From Rhodococcus sp. B7740 (lineage in GTDB: Bacteria > Actinomycetota > Actinomycetes > Mycobacteriales > Mycobacteriaceae): 64,000 nt of DNA. Both the position numbers and the translations under genes were made by a program. Position 1 is the first letter of the stretch. Every line of letters begins with the position of its first letter. The stretch covers positions 372,001 to 436,000 of the forward strand of contig NZ_CP010797.1 of assembly GCF_000954115.1 (NCBI RefSeq), read 5' to 3'. Below are positions 56,009 to 64,000 of this stretch, in pieces. The notes below the pieces were generated by a model. It was not told the origin of the DNA. It saw only the letters and a program-made list of their open reading frames with translations, and did no database searches.

Positions 56009-56758
56009 ATGTTGGACAAAGTCGTGGCCAGCGCCACCGAAGCCGTAGCGGACATTCCCGACGGATCGTCGATCGCCGTCGGCGGTTTCGGATTGGTCGG
56101 AGTGCCGGAGATTCTCATCGACGCCGTGCTCGCGCAGGGTGCGACCGATCTGGAAACCATCAGCAACAACTGCGGGACGGATGGCTTCGGCTTGGGAGTG
56201 CTACTGGCGCAGCACCGTATTCGCCGGACCATCAGCTCGTACGTCGGCTCGAACAAGGAGTTCGCGCGGCAGTATCTCTCCGGAGAACTCGAGGTCGAGC
56301 TCACCCCGCAGGGCACCCTCGCCGAGCGACTGCGAGCGGGCGGTGCCGGAATTCCGGCGTTCTTCACCCCCGCAGGGGTCGGAACTCAGGTCGCAGACGG
56401 CGGATTGCCGTTGCGTTACGACGGCAGCGGCGGTATCGCACTGGCCAGTCCTCCCAAGGAGACCCGCGAATTCGACGGTGTCACCTACGTGATGGAACGC
56501 GGAATAGTCGCCGACTACGCGCTCGTGCACGCATGGAAGGGCGACCGACACGGCAACCTGGTGTTCCACGCCAGTGCACGAAACTTCAACCCGCCGGCCG
56601 CCGAGTCGGGGCGCATCACCGTCGCACAGGTCGAGCATCTGGTCGAGCCGGGGGAGATCGGACCGGACGAGATACACACCCCGGGTATTCACGTGCAGCG
56701 GGTGGTCCACGTCGGACCGGTCGAGGTCGGCATCGAGCAGAGGACGGTACGAGCATGA
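56009..56758 (+). CDS. pcaI: 3-Oxoadipate CoA-transferase, alpha subunit
   Basis: A 249-aa family I CoA-transferase alpha subunit. Near the N terminus [19 protein letters not shown] is the typical CoA-binding start, and [16 protein letters not shown] and [42 protein letters not shown] follow. With PcaJ it transfers CoA from succinyl-CoA to beta-ketoadipate. The ATG at 56009 lies directly behind a promoter, so it needs no ribosome site. The stop overlaps the pcaJ ATG. As a family it also resembles acetoacetate CoA-transferase; the pca context decides. Confidence 0.92.
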   Translation: MLDKVVASATEAVADIPDGSSIAVGGFGLVGVPEILIDAVLAQGATDLETISNNCGTDGFGLGVLLAQHRIRRTISSYVGSNKEFARQYLSGELEVELTPQGTLAERLRAGGAGIPAFFTPAGVGTQVADGGLPLRYDGSGGIALASPPKETREFDGVTYVMERGIVADYALVHAWKGDRHGNLVFHASARNFNPPAAESGRITVAQVEHLVEPGEIGPDEIHTPGIHVQRVVHVGPVEVGIEQRTVRA

Positions 56759-57402
56759 GCGAGAAGATGACCCGCGAACAGATGGCGGCTCGGGTGGCGC
56801 AGGAACTCGGCGACGGTCAGTACGTCAACCTCGGCATCGGCATGCCGACTCTCGTGCCCAACTACATCCCCACCGACGTATCGGTGATCCTGCATTCGGA
56901 GAACGGAGTGCTCGGTGTCGGCCCCTATCCCACCGAGGACGAACTCGACGCCGAGATCATCAACGCGGGCAAGGAGACCATCACGGTCCTGCCCGGTGCG
57001 TCCTACTTCGACTCCGCGCAGTCGTTCGGAATGATCCGTGGCGGCCAGGTCGACGTCGCAGTACTGGGGGCGATGCAGGTCAGCGCCACCGGTGATCTGG
57101 CGAACTGGATGATTCCCGGGCACATGGTCAAGGGGATGGGTGGCGCGATGGATCTGGTGCACGGAGCGCGACGCGTCATCGTGATGATGGAACACGTCTC
57201 TCGCAAGGGTGAGCCGAAGATCCTCGAACGCTGCTCTCTGCCGCTCACCGGCAAAGGCTGCGTGCACCGCATCATCTCGGACATGGCCGTACTCGACGTC
57301 ACCGAACGCGGACTGCGCCTCGTCGAGACCGCGCCCGGTGTGTCCGTCGACGAGGTCAGAAATGCGACCGCTGCCGAACTAATGGTCGACGCCGACGTCT
57401 GA
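56755..57402 (+). CDS. pcaJ: 3-Oxoadipate CoA-transferase, beta subunit
   Basis: A 215-aa beta subunit. The catalytic Glu that forms the CoA thioester is in [13 protein letters not shown] near residue 47; [16 protein letters not shown] precedes it and [18 protein letters not shown] follows. The ATGA overlap with pcaI couples the two subunits. Its last 24 bp overlap the 3' end of the convergent fdhD gene, with no room for a terminator. Confidence 0.93.
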   Translation: MSEKMTREQMAARVAQELGDGQYVNLGIGMPTLVPNYIPTDVSVILHSENGVLGVGPYPTEDELDAEIINAGKETITVLPGASYFDSAQSFGMIRGGQVDVAVLGAMQVSATGDLANWMIPGHMVKGMGGAMDLVHGARRVIVMMEHVSRKGEPKILERCSLPLTGKGCVHRIISDMAVLDVTERGLRLVETAPGVSVDEVRNATAAELMVDADV

Positions 57403-58224
57403 GACGTGAACGCGGTGGGCATGAGAGTAGATGTTCATGGACCGACCGCGGAGGAAGCCGACGACCGTCAAACCGGATTCGGTGGCGAGGTCGACCGCAA
57501 GCGAGGACGGGGCCGAGACCGCTGCGAGAATCGGTATTCCGGACATCACGGCCTTCTGGGCCAATTCGAACGAGGCGCGGCCGCTGACCATGAGCACTGT
57601 GGCCTGCAGGGGAATTCGATCGTTGGTCACCGCCCAACCGACCACCTTGTCGACGGCGTTGTGGCGTCCGACATCCTCACGTAGAACGAGCATCTCGCCG
57701 TCTGCGGTGAACAGGGCGGCGGCATGCAGACCGCCGGTGGCATCGAAGACCTTCTGCGCGGCCCGCAACGTGTCGGGTAGCCCGGACAGAGTATCGGACG
57801 TCACGACGACCGAATCGGCCACGGGGGAATGCTTGGTGCGCAATCGAATTGCGTCCAACGATCCCTTGCCGCACACCCCGCACGAGGACGTCGTGTAGAA
57901 GTTCCGTTCGACGCCGGTCTCCGGTGGAGCGACACCCTCGGCCAGGGTGACGTCGAGGACGTTGTAGGTGTTCGCGCCCTCGTCGTCGACCCCGTCGCAG
58001 TAGCGAGCCGCTGCGATATCGGCCCCCGAGGCGATCACACCTTCGGTCAGCAGGAAGCCGTGAGCGAGCTCGACGTCGTGGCCGGGAGTTCGCATGGTGA
58101 CGGCCAGCGCCGTGCCGTCGACTCTCAACTCCATCGGCTCCTCCACCACGAGGGTGTCCGGGCGCTCGACGCGGTGCCCACTCCTGAGTCGGACGACGGG
58201 TCTGCGGGTAGTGATGCGGCCCAT
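57379..58224 (-). CDS. fdhD: Formate dehydrogenase accessory sulfurtransferase FdhD
   Basis: A 281-aa protein. The Cys loop [14 protein letters not shown] near residue 120 carries the two essential cysteines. [20 protein letters not shown] sequence ([17 protein letters not shown]) near 180 and [15 protein letters not shown] near 210 are family hallmarks. FdhD passes sulfur from a desulfurase to the bis-MGD cofactor and so activates formate dehydrogenase. No formate dehydrogenase is encoded in the window, so its partner lies elsewhere. It is 34 nt downstream of malQ on the same strand, a chance pairing by function. Confidence 0.93.
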   Translation of the reverse strand: MGRITTRRPVVRLRSGHRVERPDTLVVEEPMELRVDGTALAVTMRTPGHDVELAHGFLLTEGVIASGADIAAARYCDGVDDEGANTYNVLDVTLAEGVAPPETGVERNFYTTSSCGVCGKGSLDAIRLRTKHSPVADSVVVTSDTLSGLPDTLRAAQKVFDATGGLHAAALFTADGEMLVLREDVGRHNAVDKVVGWAVTNDRIPLQATVLMVSGRASFELAQKAVMSGIPILAAVSAPSSLAVDLATESGLTVVGFLRGRSMNIYSHAHRVHVSDVGVDH

Positions 58225-58258
58225 CAGTGTCGGTTGGATTCGCGGTGACGACGGTGAC

Positions 58259-60430
58259 TCATTCTTCGATTGTGGACCCCGGCGTTCTCGGGCCGTCGAC
58301 GCGGTCGGTCATTGCGTTCACCAACGACACCATGCGCGGGTGATCGACGAGGTCGTCGACGAGTACTCGCTTGCCTTCGGCGTCGGCCAACGGGATCTTC
58401 CAGTTCTCGTACTGGGTTTCGTCGGTGCCGGGCTGGTTCTGGATGCGATGTTCTCCGACGGCGTCGACGAGAGCGACACCGATCAGCAGGGACGGACTGC
58501 GCTGGACGAGGCGATGCAGAGCTTCCACCGTTCGGTGGTTGTCGGCGTCGGCGTCGAGCAATCCGCGCTCACGCGCCAGCTCGAGAACCGCCTCGCGTTT
58601 TTTCGCGTCGACCTCCTTCTCGGAGTCGATATCGCGTTCGAGAAGGCCGAGACGTGATCGCAGGTCGATGTGTTCGCCGTCGAGATATCCGGCCGTGGGC
58701 GGCAGGTCGTGCGTGGTCACCGACGTCAGACACAGACTGCGGTAGTTCTCGGGCGGGATCGGTCCGGATTCGTCGGCCTCGAACCACAGGATCGAGGTGC
58801 CGAAGATGCCGCGTTCGGTGAGGTACTCCTGCACCATCGGCTCGAAGACGCCGAGATCCTCACCGACGACCACCGCGCCTGCGCGTTCGGCCTCGAGGGC
58901 CAGGATGCCGATCAGGGCCTCGTGGTCGTACTCGACATACGTTCCGCCGCCTGCGTTCTCGGCCTCCTGCGGAATCCACCACAGGCGGAACAGGCCCAGG
59001 ATGTGGTCGACGCGGATGCCGCCGGCATGACGCAGGATCGTGCGCAGCATGTCCCGGTACGGCACGTATGCCAGCTCGCGGAGTCGGTCGGGATCCCACG
59101 GGGGTTGATTCCAGTTCTGGCCCTGCTGGTTGAAGTTGTCCGGCGGTGCGCCCACCGTGACTCCCGACGCGAGCACGTCACCGAGCGCCCACGCGTCGGC
59201 TCCGCCCCGCGCCACGCCGACGGCGAGGTCGTGCATGATGCCGATGTCCATCCCCGCATCGAGCGCCGCACGCTGCGCGGCGGCCAACTGCTCGTCGCAG
59301 ATCCACTGCAGCCACATGTGGAAGTCGATGCGCTCGGCGAGCTTGGTGCGCTGCTCGAGCACGAAGTCGGTCCGTGGGTGCGCTGCTCTGTCGGTCCACG
59401 CCGAATTCTCGGGTCCGAATTTCTCCGCCAATGCGCTCCACACCGCGAAATCGCGCAGTCCGGAACCCTCCCGTTCGACGAATGCACGGAATGCGGACTC
59501 GCGGGCCGGGCTTCGTTCCACTTTGTGAACACGTTCCAGGGCACGCAGTTTGGCCCTGAATGTCGAGTCTCGGTTCAGCTTCCCGGTTCGCGTGTTGGCC
59601 TTGTCGAAACGCTTCGCGGCTTTCTCGACCTTGGCGAACTGTTGCGGCGACAGCAGTGCGGTCTCGCGAATGTTCTCCACGCGGATGTAGAGCGAGTTGA
59701 AGAACCGGCGGGTGGTCGGCAGGTAGGGCGACGCCTCGACCGGTGTGGTGGGTCGGTCGGCGTGCAGCGGATTGACGAGAAGGTAGTCGAACCCGTGCTC
59801 GCGGCCCGCGATGTCGGCCATGTCCTCCAGGTCACCGAGATCACCGATTCCCCACGACCGCTTCGATCGCACCGAATACAACTGAGTGAGCAAACCCGTA
59901 CGCTGCCGGTCTGCCAGTTCTGCATTGGGGGACAACGACTTCGGCGTGACCACCACGACCGTGTCCGAGGTTCGGACCGTGTTGTCCTCGCTGATCGTCG
60001 TCGCGGTCAGGCTGTGCCAACCGAGCGGTGCGCTGCCGGGAACGACGAACGTGGCGCGACCGATCAGGTGGCCGTCGACCTCACGGGGATCGACCCAGAC
60101 GTCGGCTTGGGTCACCTCGATGGTCTCGCCGTCCTCGGAGACCATCGAGACCGCGACCGGATTGCCGTGTGGCACATGCACCCACACCACTGCATCGGTG
60201 CCCTGGGTCGCCACTACCACCGGCGGAAGCAGACGCCGCCACGGCGCGTTCTCGATGTCGGCCCGAGCTCGGTCGACGTCCTCGGTCGATTCGGTTGCGT
60301 AGCCGCGCGCGGCGAGCACTCGACGCAGGGTGTCGTCGCTCACTTCGCGAACGGTGTCGTCCCAGCCTCGGTACGAGGTCGATGTGCCGAGACGTCGAGC
60401 GAGAGAGCGAAGTGCCTGCGAGTAGTCCAC
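58259..60430 (-). CDS. malQ: 4-Alpha-glucanotransferase (amylomaltase)
   Basis: A 723-aa GH77 enzyme that transfers maltosyl units between glucans. An N-terminal beta-sandwich domain of about 160 residues, common in actinobacterial MalQ, precedes the TIM barrel. Catalytic residues: nucleophile Asp in [10 protein letters not shown], acid/base Glu in VVGEDLG and Asp in [17 protein letters not shown] and [17 protein letters not shown] in the substrate region are also typical. The GTG at 60430 ([12 protein letters not shown]) is chosen; the open frame continues upstream for almost 600 bp as the antisense of the FUSC gene. No ribosome site is visible. Confidence 0.92.
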   Translation of the reverse strand: MDYSQALRSLARRLGTSTSYRGWDDTVREVSDDTLRRVLAARGYATESTEDVDRARADIENAPWRRLLPPVVVATQGTDAVVWVHVPHGNPVAVSMVSEDGETIEVTQADVWVDPREVDGHLIGRATFVVPGSAPLGWHSLTATTISEDNTVRTSDTVVVVTPKSLSPNAELADRQRTGLLTQLYSVRSKRSWGIGDLGDLEDMADIAGREHGFDYLLVNPLHADRPTTPVEASPYLPTTRRFFNSLYIRVENIRETALLSPQQFAKVEKAAKRFDKANTRTGKLNRDSTFRAKLRALERVHKVERSPARESAFRAFVEREGSGLRDFAVWSALAEKFGPENSAWTDRAAHPRTDFVLEQRTKLAERIDFHMWLQWICDEQLAAAQRAALDAGMDIGIMHDLAVGVARGGADAWALGDVLASGVTVGAPPDNFNQQGQNWNQPPWDPDRLRELAYVPYRDMLRTILRHAGGIRVDHILGLFRLWWIPQEAENAGGGTYVEYDHEALIGILALEAERAGAVVVGEDLGVFEPMVQEYLTERGIFGTSILWFEADESGPIPPENYRSLCLTSVTTHDLPPTAGYLDGEHIDLRSRLGLLERDIDSEKEVDAKKREAVLELARERGLLDADADNHRTVEALHRLVQRSPSLLIGVALVDAVGEHRIQNQPGTDETQYENWKIPLADAEGKRVLVDDLVDHPRMVSLVNAMTDRVDGPRTPGSTIEE

Positions 60431-60514
60431 GTCGATGATCGTGCCAGTTCGCTGCGTCCCCGTCACCCGGGCCGGGCGGTTTCGGGTCGACCGGGGTGGG
60501 GTAGGCGAACTGCG

Positions 60515-61594
60515 ATGAGGTGGACACGACAGTCGGTCTCGCGAGACAGGACGATCGAAACCCTCGTGGTGTCCGCGAAAATGGCGGGTGCCGCGGCGGC
60601 GGCGTGGATTCTGGCCACCGAACTGCTGTCGATGTCGCAGCCTTTCCTCGCTCCCTACGCAGCGGTGTTCCTGATCGAGGTGACGATCAGCCGAAGCCTG
60701 CGCTCGGCGGCCGAGCAGATCGCCACGGTGACCGCAGGGGTTCTCGTCGCGGCACTCGTGGTTCGCATCGTCGGCCAGCCGAGTGTGGCTCTGGCGGTCA
60801 GCGTCTTCGTCGGTGCGCTCGTGGGCCGTTGGTCGAAGTTCGGTACGAGCGGAATCTGGATACCGGTGACCGCGCTGCTGATGGTCACCTACGGATCGGC
60901 ATCCGATCCGGTCGCCTTGGTGGACAGGATCGTCGAGCTCGCGGTCGGTGCCGCAGTCGGTGTGGCGGTGAACGCTCTCGCAGCACCGCCGCTGTACTGG
61001 CGGCAATCACAACACGCGGTGGAGTCGGTGTCCTCGGCCGCGGGATCCCTGTTGCGGGACGTCGCCCGCGGTCTCGACCTCGAGCCCGACCGATTCACCG
61101 TGGACGAACGGCCTTCGCAGTGGCGAGCGCGGAGTGACGCCGTTCGAGTCGAGGTCCGGCGTGCACAGGCCGCGTTGATGTGGACCGAGGAGAGCACCCG
61201 CGGAAACCTTCGCCGGTCGGCGGTACCCACCCGAGTGAACCATCGGTGGTGGAAGGCCACGGTCGGTGCCATCGATGCCAGTTGGACCGAATGCGGCGAA
61301 TTGGTCGATGCAGCCGCAGTCGGACTCGATCCGGTTCCGCCGTTCCACGCGCTCGGAGACGACGTCCGTGTCGCCGGTGCCGACTTCGTGCGTGCCCTGG
61401 CGGACGTGGTCGAGGGCCGGTGCGATGCGCGCCGTACCCAGGCGGACGTGGTCGACCGGGTCGCTGCGGCGGAAGAGACGTTGGCGGTGCTCGTGCACAC
61501 GGTGGTGGCGTCCGGGCAGGGATCCGCCGGAGCGACGATGAGCGCAGGCAGGCTCGTGGGGCCGGCAACGGCAGCGCTCCGAGCGCTCACCTGA
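60515..61594 (+). CDS. FUSC-family (aromatic-acid exporter-like) membrane protein
   Basis: A 359-aa protein. Five or six hydrophobic helices fill residues ~20-170 (AKMAGAAAAAWILATELL, FLAPYAAVFLIEVTIS, VTAGVLVAALVVRIVG and others). A long helical cytoplasmic domain of about 190 residues follows. The LAPYAAVFLIEVTISRSLRSAAEQIATVTAGVLVAA stretch is like the FUSC/AaeB-type exporters of aromatic acids. Such a role would suit the catabolic cluster next door, but it is 3 kb away and not in that operon. The ATG at 60515 is the first start consistent with the membrane domain. It is divergent from malQ with 84 bp between them. Confidence 0.75.
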   Translation: MRWTRQSVSRDRTIETLVVSAKMAGAAAAAWILATELLSMSQPFLAPYAAVFLIEVTISRSLRSAAEQIATVTAGVLVAALVVRIVGQPSVALAVSVFVGALVGRWSKFGTSGIWIPVTALLMVTYGSASDPVALVDRIVELAVGAAVGVAVNALAAPPLYWRQSQHAVESVSSAAGSLLRDVARGLDLEPDRFTVDERPSQWRARSDAVRVEVRRAQAALMWTEESTRGNLRRSAVPTRVNHRWWKATVGAIDASWTECGELVDAAAVGLDPVPPFHALGDDVRVAGADFVRALADVVEGRCDARRTQADVVDRVAAAEETLAVLVHTVVASGQGSAGATMSAGRLVGPATAALRALT

Positions 61595-61695
61595 CGCCTG
61601 TGTTGCTTCCGACTGCCAGGATTGAAACGCCGGGCGCTGGGTAGTCTGGCTCGGCGAACGGTAAAACGACTGCTCGGCGACGATGGGAAGTGCGG

Positions 61696-62127
61696 ATGGC
61701 TGGGGTCAGCAAGATCGAAGAACTGGAGCGAGGTTCCGGTGCACCGGTCGAGCTGAGGGTGCGTGCAGAGGCAGACCAACTTCCTGTGGTTCGTGCCGTC
61801 GCCGAAACCCTCGCAGTGCTCAGCGACTTCACGCTCGACGACATCGCCGATGTGAAGTTGGTCGTCGACGAGGTGTGCTCGCAGCTGATCAAGGGCTCGG
61901 TCACCGATGCCGAGCTGTCGTGCATGTTCGCAGTGAGCGACTCCGGAATCCGAATTGTCGTCACCTCCACCCTGACACCCACTTCCGTACCGAAGAAGGA
62001 CAGCTTCGGCTGGCACGTGCTGCAGACGTTGACCGACGCCATCGAACTGCGTGCCGACGACGCGGTCGACGACGAAGCAGGTCGCACGGTCGCGATCGAC
62101 GTGGTCAAGCGGAGGAGCAAGGTCTAG
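61696..62127 (+). CDS. rsbW: Anti-sigma factor RsbW/UsfX of SigF
   Basis: A 143-aa HATPase-type anti-sigma factor. The GHKL N-box region reads DIADVKLVVDEVCSQLI near residue 50. The Asn expected in the N box of classical RsbW kinases is not obvious, and the DxGxG box is not seen either; the corresponding region reads AVSDSGIRIVVTS. It may thus bind SigF without strong kinase activity. The ATG at 61696 has GGAAG at 5-nt spacing. The stop overlaps the sigF GTG by one base, the usual coupling of an anti-sigma factor to its sigma factor. Matches the usfX-sigF pair of mycobacteria. Confidence 0.85.
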   Translation: MAGVSKIEELERGSGAPVELRVRAEADQLPVVRAVAETLAVLSDFTLDDIADVKLVVDEVCSQLIKGSVTDAELSCMFAVSDSGIRIVVTSTLTPTSVPKKDSFGWHVLQTLTDAIELRADDAVDDEAGRTVAIDVVKRRSKV

Positions 62128-62912
62128 TGCCTGTGCCGCACGAACGAAGCACACGGCGAGAGTCCGACGATTACAGCGACGTTGTCGCCCTGATCCAGCA
62201 GATGCAAGCGCTCGACGAGAATTCACCGCAGCGCCGAGTGCTGCGCGATCGCATCATCACCCGCTGCCTTCCTCTCGCAGAACACATCGCACGCCGCTTC
62301 GGCGGTCGCGGCGAAGCACACGAGGACCTCCTGCAGGTCTCACGCCTCGGTCTGGTGAACGCGGTCGACAGATTCGACATCGAACGTGGTTCGGATTTCG
62401 TGTCGTTCGCCGTACCCACGATCATGGGCGAGGCTCGCCGGTACTTCCGGGACGCAGGATGGTCGGTTCGGGTGCCGCGGCGCATGAAGGAACTGAACTC
62501 GATGATCTCCCAGGCGGTGGGATCGTTGTCGCAGAAGCTCGGTCGAGCTCCGACTGCCAGCGAGATCGCCGTCGAGCTCGGGATCGACGTCAAGGAAGCC
62601 TCGCAGGCGTTGCTTGCGCGCAGCGCGTATCAGACCGTCTCGGTCGACTCGGTGGTCAGCGAAGATCGATTGCCGCTGATGGACACCCTCGGTGCCGAAG
62701 ATCCCGAACTCGAGAAGATGGAGAGCTATCTCGCGGTGCGCCCCGCGCTCGAGAAGTTGCCCGAGCGTGAGCGTCGCATCGTCGTGCTCAGATTCTTCGG
62801 GTCGATGACCCAGACACAGATCGCGGAGAAGGTGGGGATATCGCAGATGCATGTCTCGCGAATCCTGGCTCGCACGCTCGCTCAGCTGCGTGAGGACCTC
62901 GGCGAGGACTGA
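62127..62912 (+). CDS. sigF: Stress-response sigma factor SigF (SigB/F/G type)
   Basis: A 261-aa sigma-70 group 3 factor, the same length as M. tuberculosis SigF. Region 2 (LPLAEHIARRFGGRGEAHEDLLQVSRLGLVNAVDRFDIERGSDFVSFAVPTIMGEARRYFRD), region 3 and region 4 (ALEKLPERERRIVVLRFFGSMTQTQIAEKVGISQMHVSRILARTL) are complete. It directs stationary-phase or stress genes and is held inactive by RsbW. The GTG at 62127 shares its first base with the rsbW stop (TAGTG), and GGAGGAG lies 9 nt upstream. No convincing SigF promoter is seen in front of rsbW. Confidence 0.93.
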   Translation: MPVPHERSTRRESDDYSDVVALIQQMQALDENSPQRRVLRDRIITRCLPLAEHIARRFGGRGEAHEDLLQVSRLGLVNAVDRFDIERGSDFVSFAVPTIMGEARRYFRDAGWSVRVPRRMKELNSMISQAVGSLSQKLGRAPTASEIAVELGIDVKEASQALLARSAYQTVSVDSVVSEDRLPLMDTLGAEDPELEKMESYLAVRPALEKLPERERRIVVLRFFGSMTQTQIAEKVGISQMHVSRILARTLAQLREDLGED

Positions 62913-62928
62913 CAGCGGCCGGTGGAGC

Positions 62929-62940
62929 TAGGCTCGCTGG
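62929..62940 (+). promoter_or_regulatory. -10 element for a leaderless S9-peptidase mRNA
   Basis: TAGGCT (62929-62934) fits TANNNT and is 6 nt before the ATG at 62941. No ribosome site is next to the start. Confidence 0.45.
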
Positions 62941-64000
62941 ATGAGCATGTACGACGACGTCGACGAGTACATCGGAGCCCGTCGGGTCACAGGCCTGGCG
63001 GCATCGCACGATTTCTCGCGGGCGGTGATCGTGGTTGCCGCACTGGACGATTCGCGGACCGAGTATCGAACGTCGTTGTGGGAGATCGATGTCGACGGTG
63101 GTTCGCCGGCCCGACGCCTCACGCACGGCGAGTGGGGCGAGAGCGCTCCGGTGTTCACCCCGGCCGGCGACTTGTTGTTCTCCCGCCGATCGAGCAAGGA
63201 CGATCCGGCCCGGTTGTGGATTCTTCCTGCCTCGGGCGGTGAGGCGCGAGTGCTCGAGACTCGGTCGGCCGGTCTGAGCGAAATCCGAAGCGCCCGTTCC
63301 GGACACGCGCTGGTCGGGTTCTCGCCGGTGTTCGGATCGTCGCGCACCGATGAGGACGACGATGCCCTGCGCACCGAGCGCAAGGCGAACAAGGTGGATG
63401 CAATTCTGCACACCGGGGTTCCGGTGCGTTTCTGGGATCACGACCTCGGTCCTGCCACCCCGCATCTGTTCGCCGGATCGACCGACGGTACGACGGTGTT
63501 TCGTGATCTGACCTCGGATGCGGCCGGAGCTCTGCACGAGGCGGCGTTCGACATCAGTGCCGACGGTGCGTTCGTCGTGTCCACCTGGGCCGTACCCGGC
63601 GCTCTGGCGACCGTGCGGACGGTGCTGGTGCGCATCGACACCGCGACGGGGGAGCGCAGCACGATCGTCGACGACGTCGATGCCGATCTGGGCGCGCCGG
63701 CGATCTCGCCCGACGGTGCGTCCGTGGTGTTCGTGCGTGAATCGCTCTCCACTCCCGAGGATGCGCCTCGAATGACGCTGCAGCGCTACGACTTCGGGAC
63801 TGCTTCCGTCGTCGATGTCGCGCCCGGCTGGGATCGATGGCCGATCGACCCGGTGTGGTTGCCGGACGGGTCGGGGGTGCTGGTGACCGCGGACGACGAC
63901 GGCCGGTCGCCGATCTTCGTCGTCCGCGAGGGCGCTGAGCCGCGTCGGCTGACGAACACCGACGACGCCTACACCCACGTTCAGGTGTCCTCGGACGGAA
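62941..64000 (+). CDS. S9-family (prolyl oligopeptidase-like) peptidase, 3' truncated by the window
   Basis: The first ~353 residues of a protein that runs off the end of the window. They form a beta-propeller of repeating blades with WD40/PD40-like repeats: APVFTPAGDLLFSRR, AFDISADGAFVVSTW, APAISPDGASVVFVRE, DPVWLPDGSGVLVTAD and VQVSSDG. This is the substrate-gating domain of dipeptidyl aminopeptidase / acylaminoacyl-peptidase. The alpha/beta-hydrolase catalytic domain with Ser-Asp-His should lie downstream, outside the window. No signal peptide is seen, so it is cytoplasmic. ATG 62941 is used, with ATG 62947 as alternative. Confidence 0.8.
   Translation, partial: MSMYDDVDEYIGARRVTGLAASHDFSRAVIVVAALDDSRTEYRTSLWEIDVDGGSPARRLTHGEWGESAPVFTPAGDLLFSRRSSKDDPARLWILPASGGEARVLETRSAGLSEIRSARSGHALVGFSPVFGSSRTDEDDDALRTERKANKVDAILHTGVPVRFWDHDLGPATPHLFAGSTDGTTVFRDLTSDAAGALHEAAFDISADGAFVVSTWAVPGALATVRTVLVRIDTATGERSTIVDDVDADLGAPAISPDGASVVFVRESLSTPEDAPRMTLQRYDFGTASVVDVAPGWDRWPIDPVWLPDGSGVLVTADDDGRSPIFVVREGAEPRRLTNTDDAYTHVQVSSDG

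Noticed and set aside
57379..58224. fdhD as evidence for a formate dehydrogenase operon here
   Set aside because: No molybdenum enzyme subunit, molybdenum-cofactor biosynthesis gene or NADH-linked partner is encoded nearby.
58670..60514. Long open frame upstream of the FUSC gene, which would make a protein of about 970 aa
   Set aside because: It is antisense to malQ, its codons mirror malQ third positions, and no membrane or enzymatic motif appears before the FUSC domain.
61639..61644. GGGTAG upstream of rsbW as a SigF-dependent -10
   Set aside because: No GTTT-like -35 is found 15-17 nt upstream, so autoregulation by SigF is not supported by sequence.

Overview
This 64 kb window is a high-GC actinobacterial chromosome, best explained as Rhodococcus or a close relative. 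The signs are the divergent pcaIJ / pcaHGBLRF arrangement with a fused pcaL (the layout known from R. jostii RHA1 and R. opacus), a mycothiol-type DsbA reductase, paired ClpP1/ClpP2, RsbW-SigF, the large GDH180-type glutamate dehydrogenase, and many GTG/TTG starts. I see no phage, insertion sequence, CRISPR array or foreign island. Coding density is high and no gene-free stretch exceeds 300 bases; the longest is 42393-42689 between clpP2 and clpX.

Region by region. 1-11.8 kb is mostly lipid metabolism and transport. It holds the tail of a HerA/DUF853 ATPase, a PadR - 2,4-dienoyl-CoA reductase - SDR operon divergent from a UMF1-type MFS exporter, a TetR + epoxide-hydrolase-like pair divergent from a ferredoxin-reductase / acyl-CoA desaturase pair, and a two-gene unit of a carboxyethyl-ornithine-synthase-like dehydrogenase with a methyltransferase. 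11.9-19 kb holds tRNA-Arg, XdhC, a CopD-CtaG copper/oxidase-assembly protein, a MarR-controlled ABC exporter, a YigZ protein and an SSB paralogue.

19-44 kb is a conserved backbone. Its gene order follows Mycobacterium tuberculosis Rv2477c to Rv2457c: ettA, thioesterase, gdh, thioesterase, aglA, glbO, HNH, a small CtaJ-like protein, DUF5130, pepN, DsbA, rpiB, nei2, tRNAs, tig, clpP1, clpP2, clpX. A cupin, an MscS channel, a DUF429 protein and a DUF1542-like protein are interspersed.

44-57.4 kb is a complete catabolic route from quinate/shikimate to central metabolism. A shikimate-type transporter, a quinate/shikimate dehydrogenase and a fused dehydroshikimate dehydratase would make protocatechuate. 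PcaHG, PcaB, PcaL, PcaIJ and PcaF then carry the beta-ketoadipate pathway to succinyl-CoA and acetyl-CoA. A TetR protein with two matching 19-bp boxes appears to control the upper part, and an IclR protein (PcaR) the lower part. A lactonase-like MBL-fold hydrolase sits in the transporter operon and has no assigned role. 57.4-64 kb carries fdhD, malQ, a FUSC-family membrane protein, rsbW-sigF and the start of an S9 peptidase.

Regulatory sites read directly from the DNA include a near-consensus ClgR box before clpP1P2, a perfect dyad between marR and its ABC exporter, nine TANNNT -10 elements placed 6-8 nt before starts that lack a ribosome-binding site (predicted leaderless mRNAs), and several long terminator hairpins. 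Statements about gene families and M. tuberculosis gene order are from memory, not from a search.
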